Origin: an uncultured Pleurocapsa sp.
Lineage (GTDB): Bacteria > Cyanobacteriota > Cyanobacteriia > Cyanobacteriales > Xenococcaceae
DNA: 14,851 nucleotides
Assembly (NCBI GenBank): GCA_937884735.1
Contig: CAKZYI010000527.1
Coordinates: 1-14,851 of the forward strand
Direction: 5' to 3'
Both the position numbers and the translations under genes were made by a program. Of the stretch, positions 14,846 to 14,851 are shown piece after piece (positions within the stretch are counted from its first letter, which is position 1; every line of letters starts with the position of its first letter). Below the pieces are notes generated by a model that was not told the DNA's origin, searched no databases, and saw only the letters and a list, made by a program, of their open reading frames with translations.

Positions 14846-14851
14846 ATAAAG
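14567..14851 (-). ncRNA. Candidate IS110 bridge-RNA region upstream of the transposase
   Basis: IS110-group elements encode a guide (bridge) RNA in the non-coding end before the transposase. Here 285 bases without a gene contain several stems: a perfect 8-base hairpin (14769-14776 with 14783-14790, 6-base loop); an 8-pair stem with two G-U pairs and a 3-base loop (14734-14741 with 14745-14752); GGGTTAG with CTACCC (14647-14653 with 14660-14665); and a small CAAC/GTTG hairpin near 14590-14602. CAAGGATACC occurs twice (14737-14746 and 14806-14815). The RNA limits, loops and guides cannot be assigned by eye. If the element is of the IS1111 type, the RNA would be on the other side (13481-13618). 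Confidence 0.35.

Noticed and set aside
1..14851. CRISPR arrays, rRNA or tRNA genes, toxin-antitoxin or defence systems
   Set aside because: I saw no regularly spaced repeats of CRISPR type, no rRNA or complete tRNA, and no recognisable defence or toxin gene pair.

Overview
The window reads as a chromosomal segment of a cyanobacterium. The palindrome GCGATCGC (HIP1) occurs about 17 times, where roughly 0.2 would be expected by chance. The DnaE C-terminal sequence, the SLH protein with a single N-terminal membrane helix, the DUF3727 protein and the EcfT protein are all of cyanobacterial type. Base composition is AT-rich, and start codons mostly lack strong Shine-Dalgarno sites. I cannot place the genus.

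Left part (1-5000, mostly + strand). The window opens inside the 3' part of dnaE, with an unexpected in-frame stop and an apparent 9-codon gap in the first 30 bases. A signalling group follows: an FHA phosphothreonine-reader protein (+), a convergent RsbW-like anti-sigma ATPase (-) and, across a 340-base divergent spacer, a response regulator fused to an RsbU/SpoIIE-type PP2C phosphatase (+). moeA (molybdenum cofactor insertion) starts 14 bases after the phosphatase and is probably cotranscribed with it.

Middle part (5100-11300, all - strand). In transcription order the genes are mltG (peptidoglycan endolytic transglycosylase), ecfT (ECF transporter membrane subunit), a PabB/TrpE-family chorismate enzyme starting 2 bases after the ecfT stop, an SLH-domain envelope protein, a rho-independent terminator, rbgA (50S ribosome assembly GTPase) and a small secreted four-cysteine protein. 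The rbgA-secreted protein spacer consists entirely of a heptanucleotide tandem repeat.

Right part (11300-14851). Two + strand genes, a SAM methyltransferase and a small helix-turn-helix protein, lie between mltG and a DUF3727 gene. In Firmicutes a DUF1292 gene (yrzB) directly precedes mltG, so the two genes look like an insertion into an old gene pair. The window ends in an IS110-family element with an intact DEDD/serine transposase. The non-coding DNA on both sides carries hairpins and short words repeated between the probable ends and the interior. This is the best place to look for a bridge-RNA-type guide RNA, and the most interesting part of the window. The rest is ordinary housekeeping and signalling content with several small sequence oddities.
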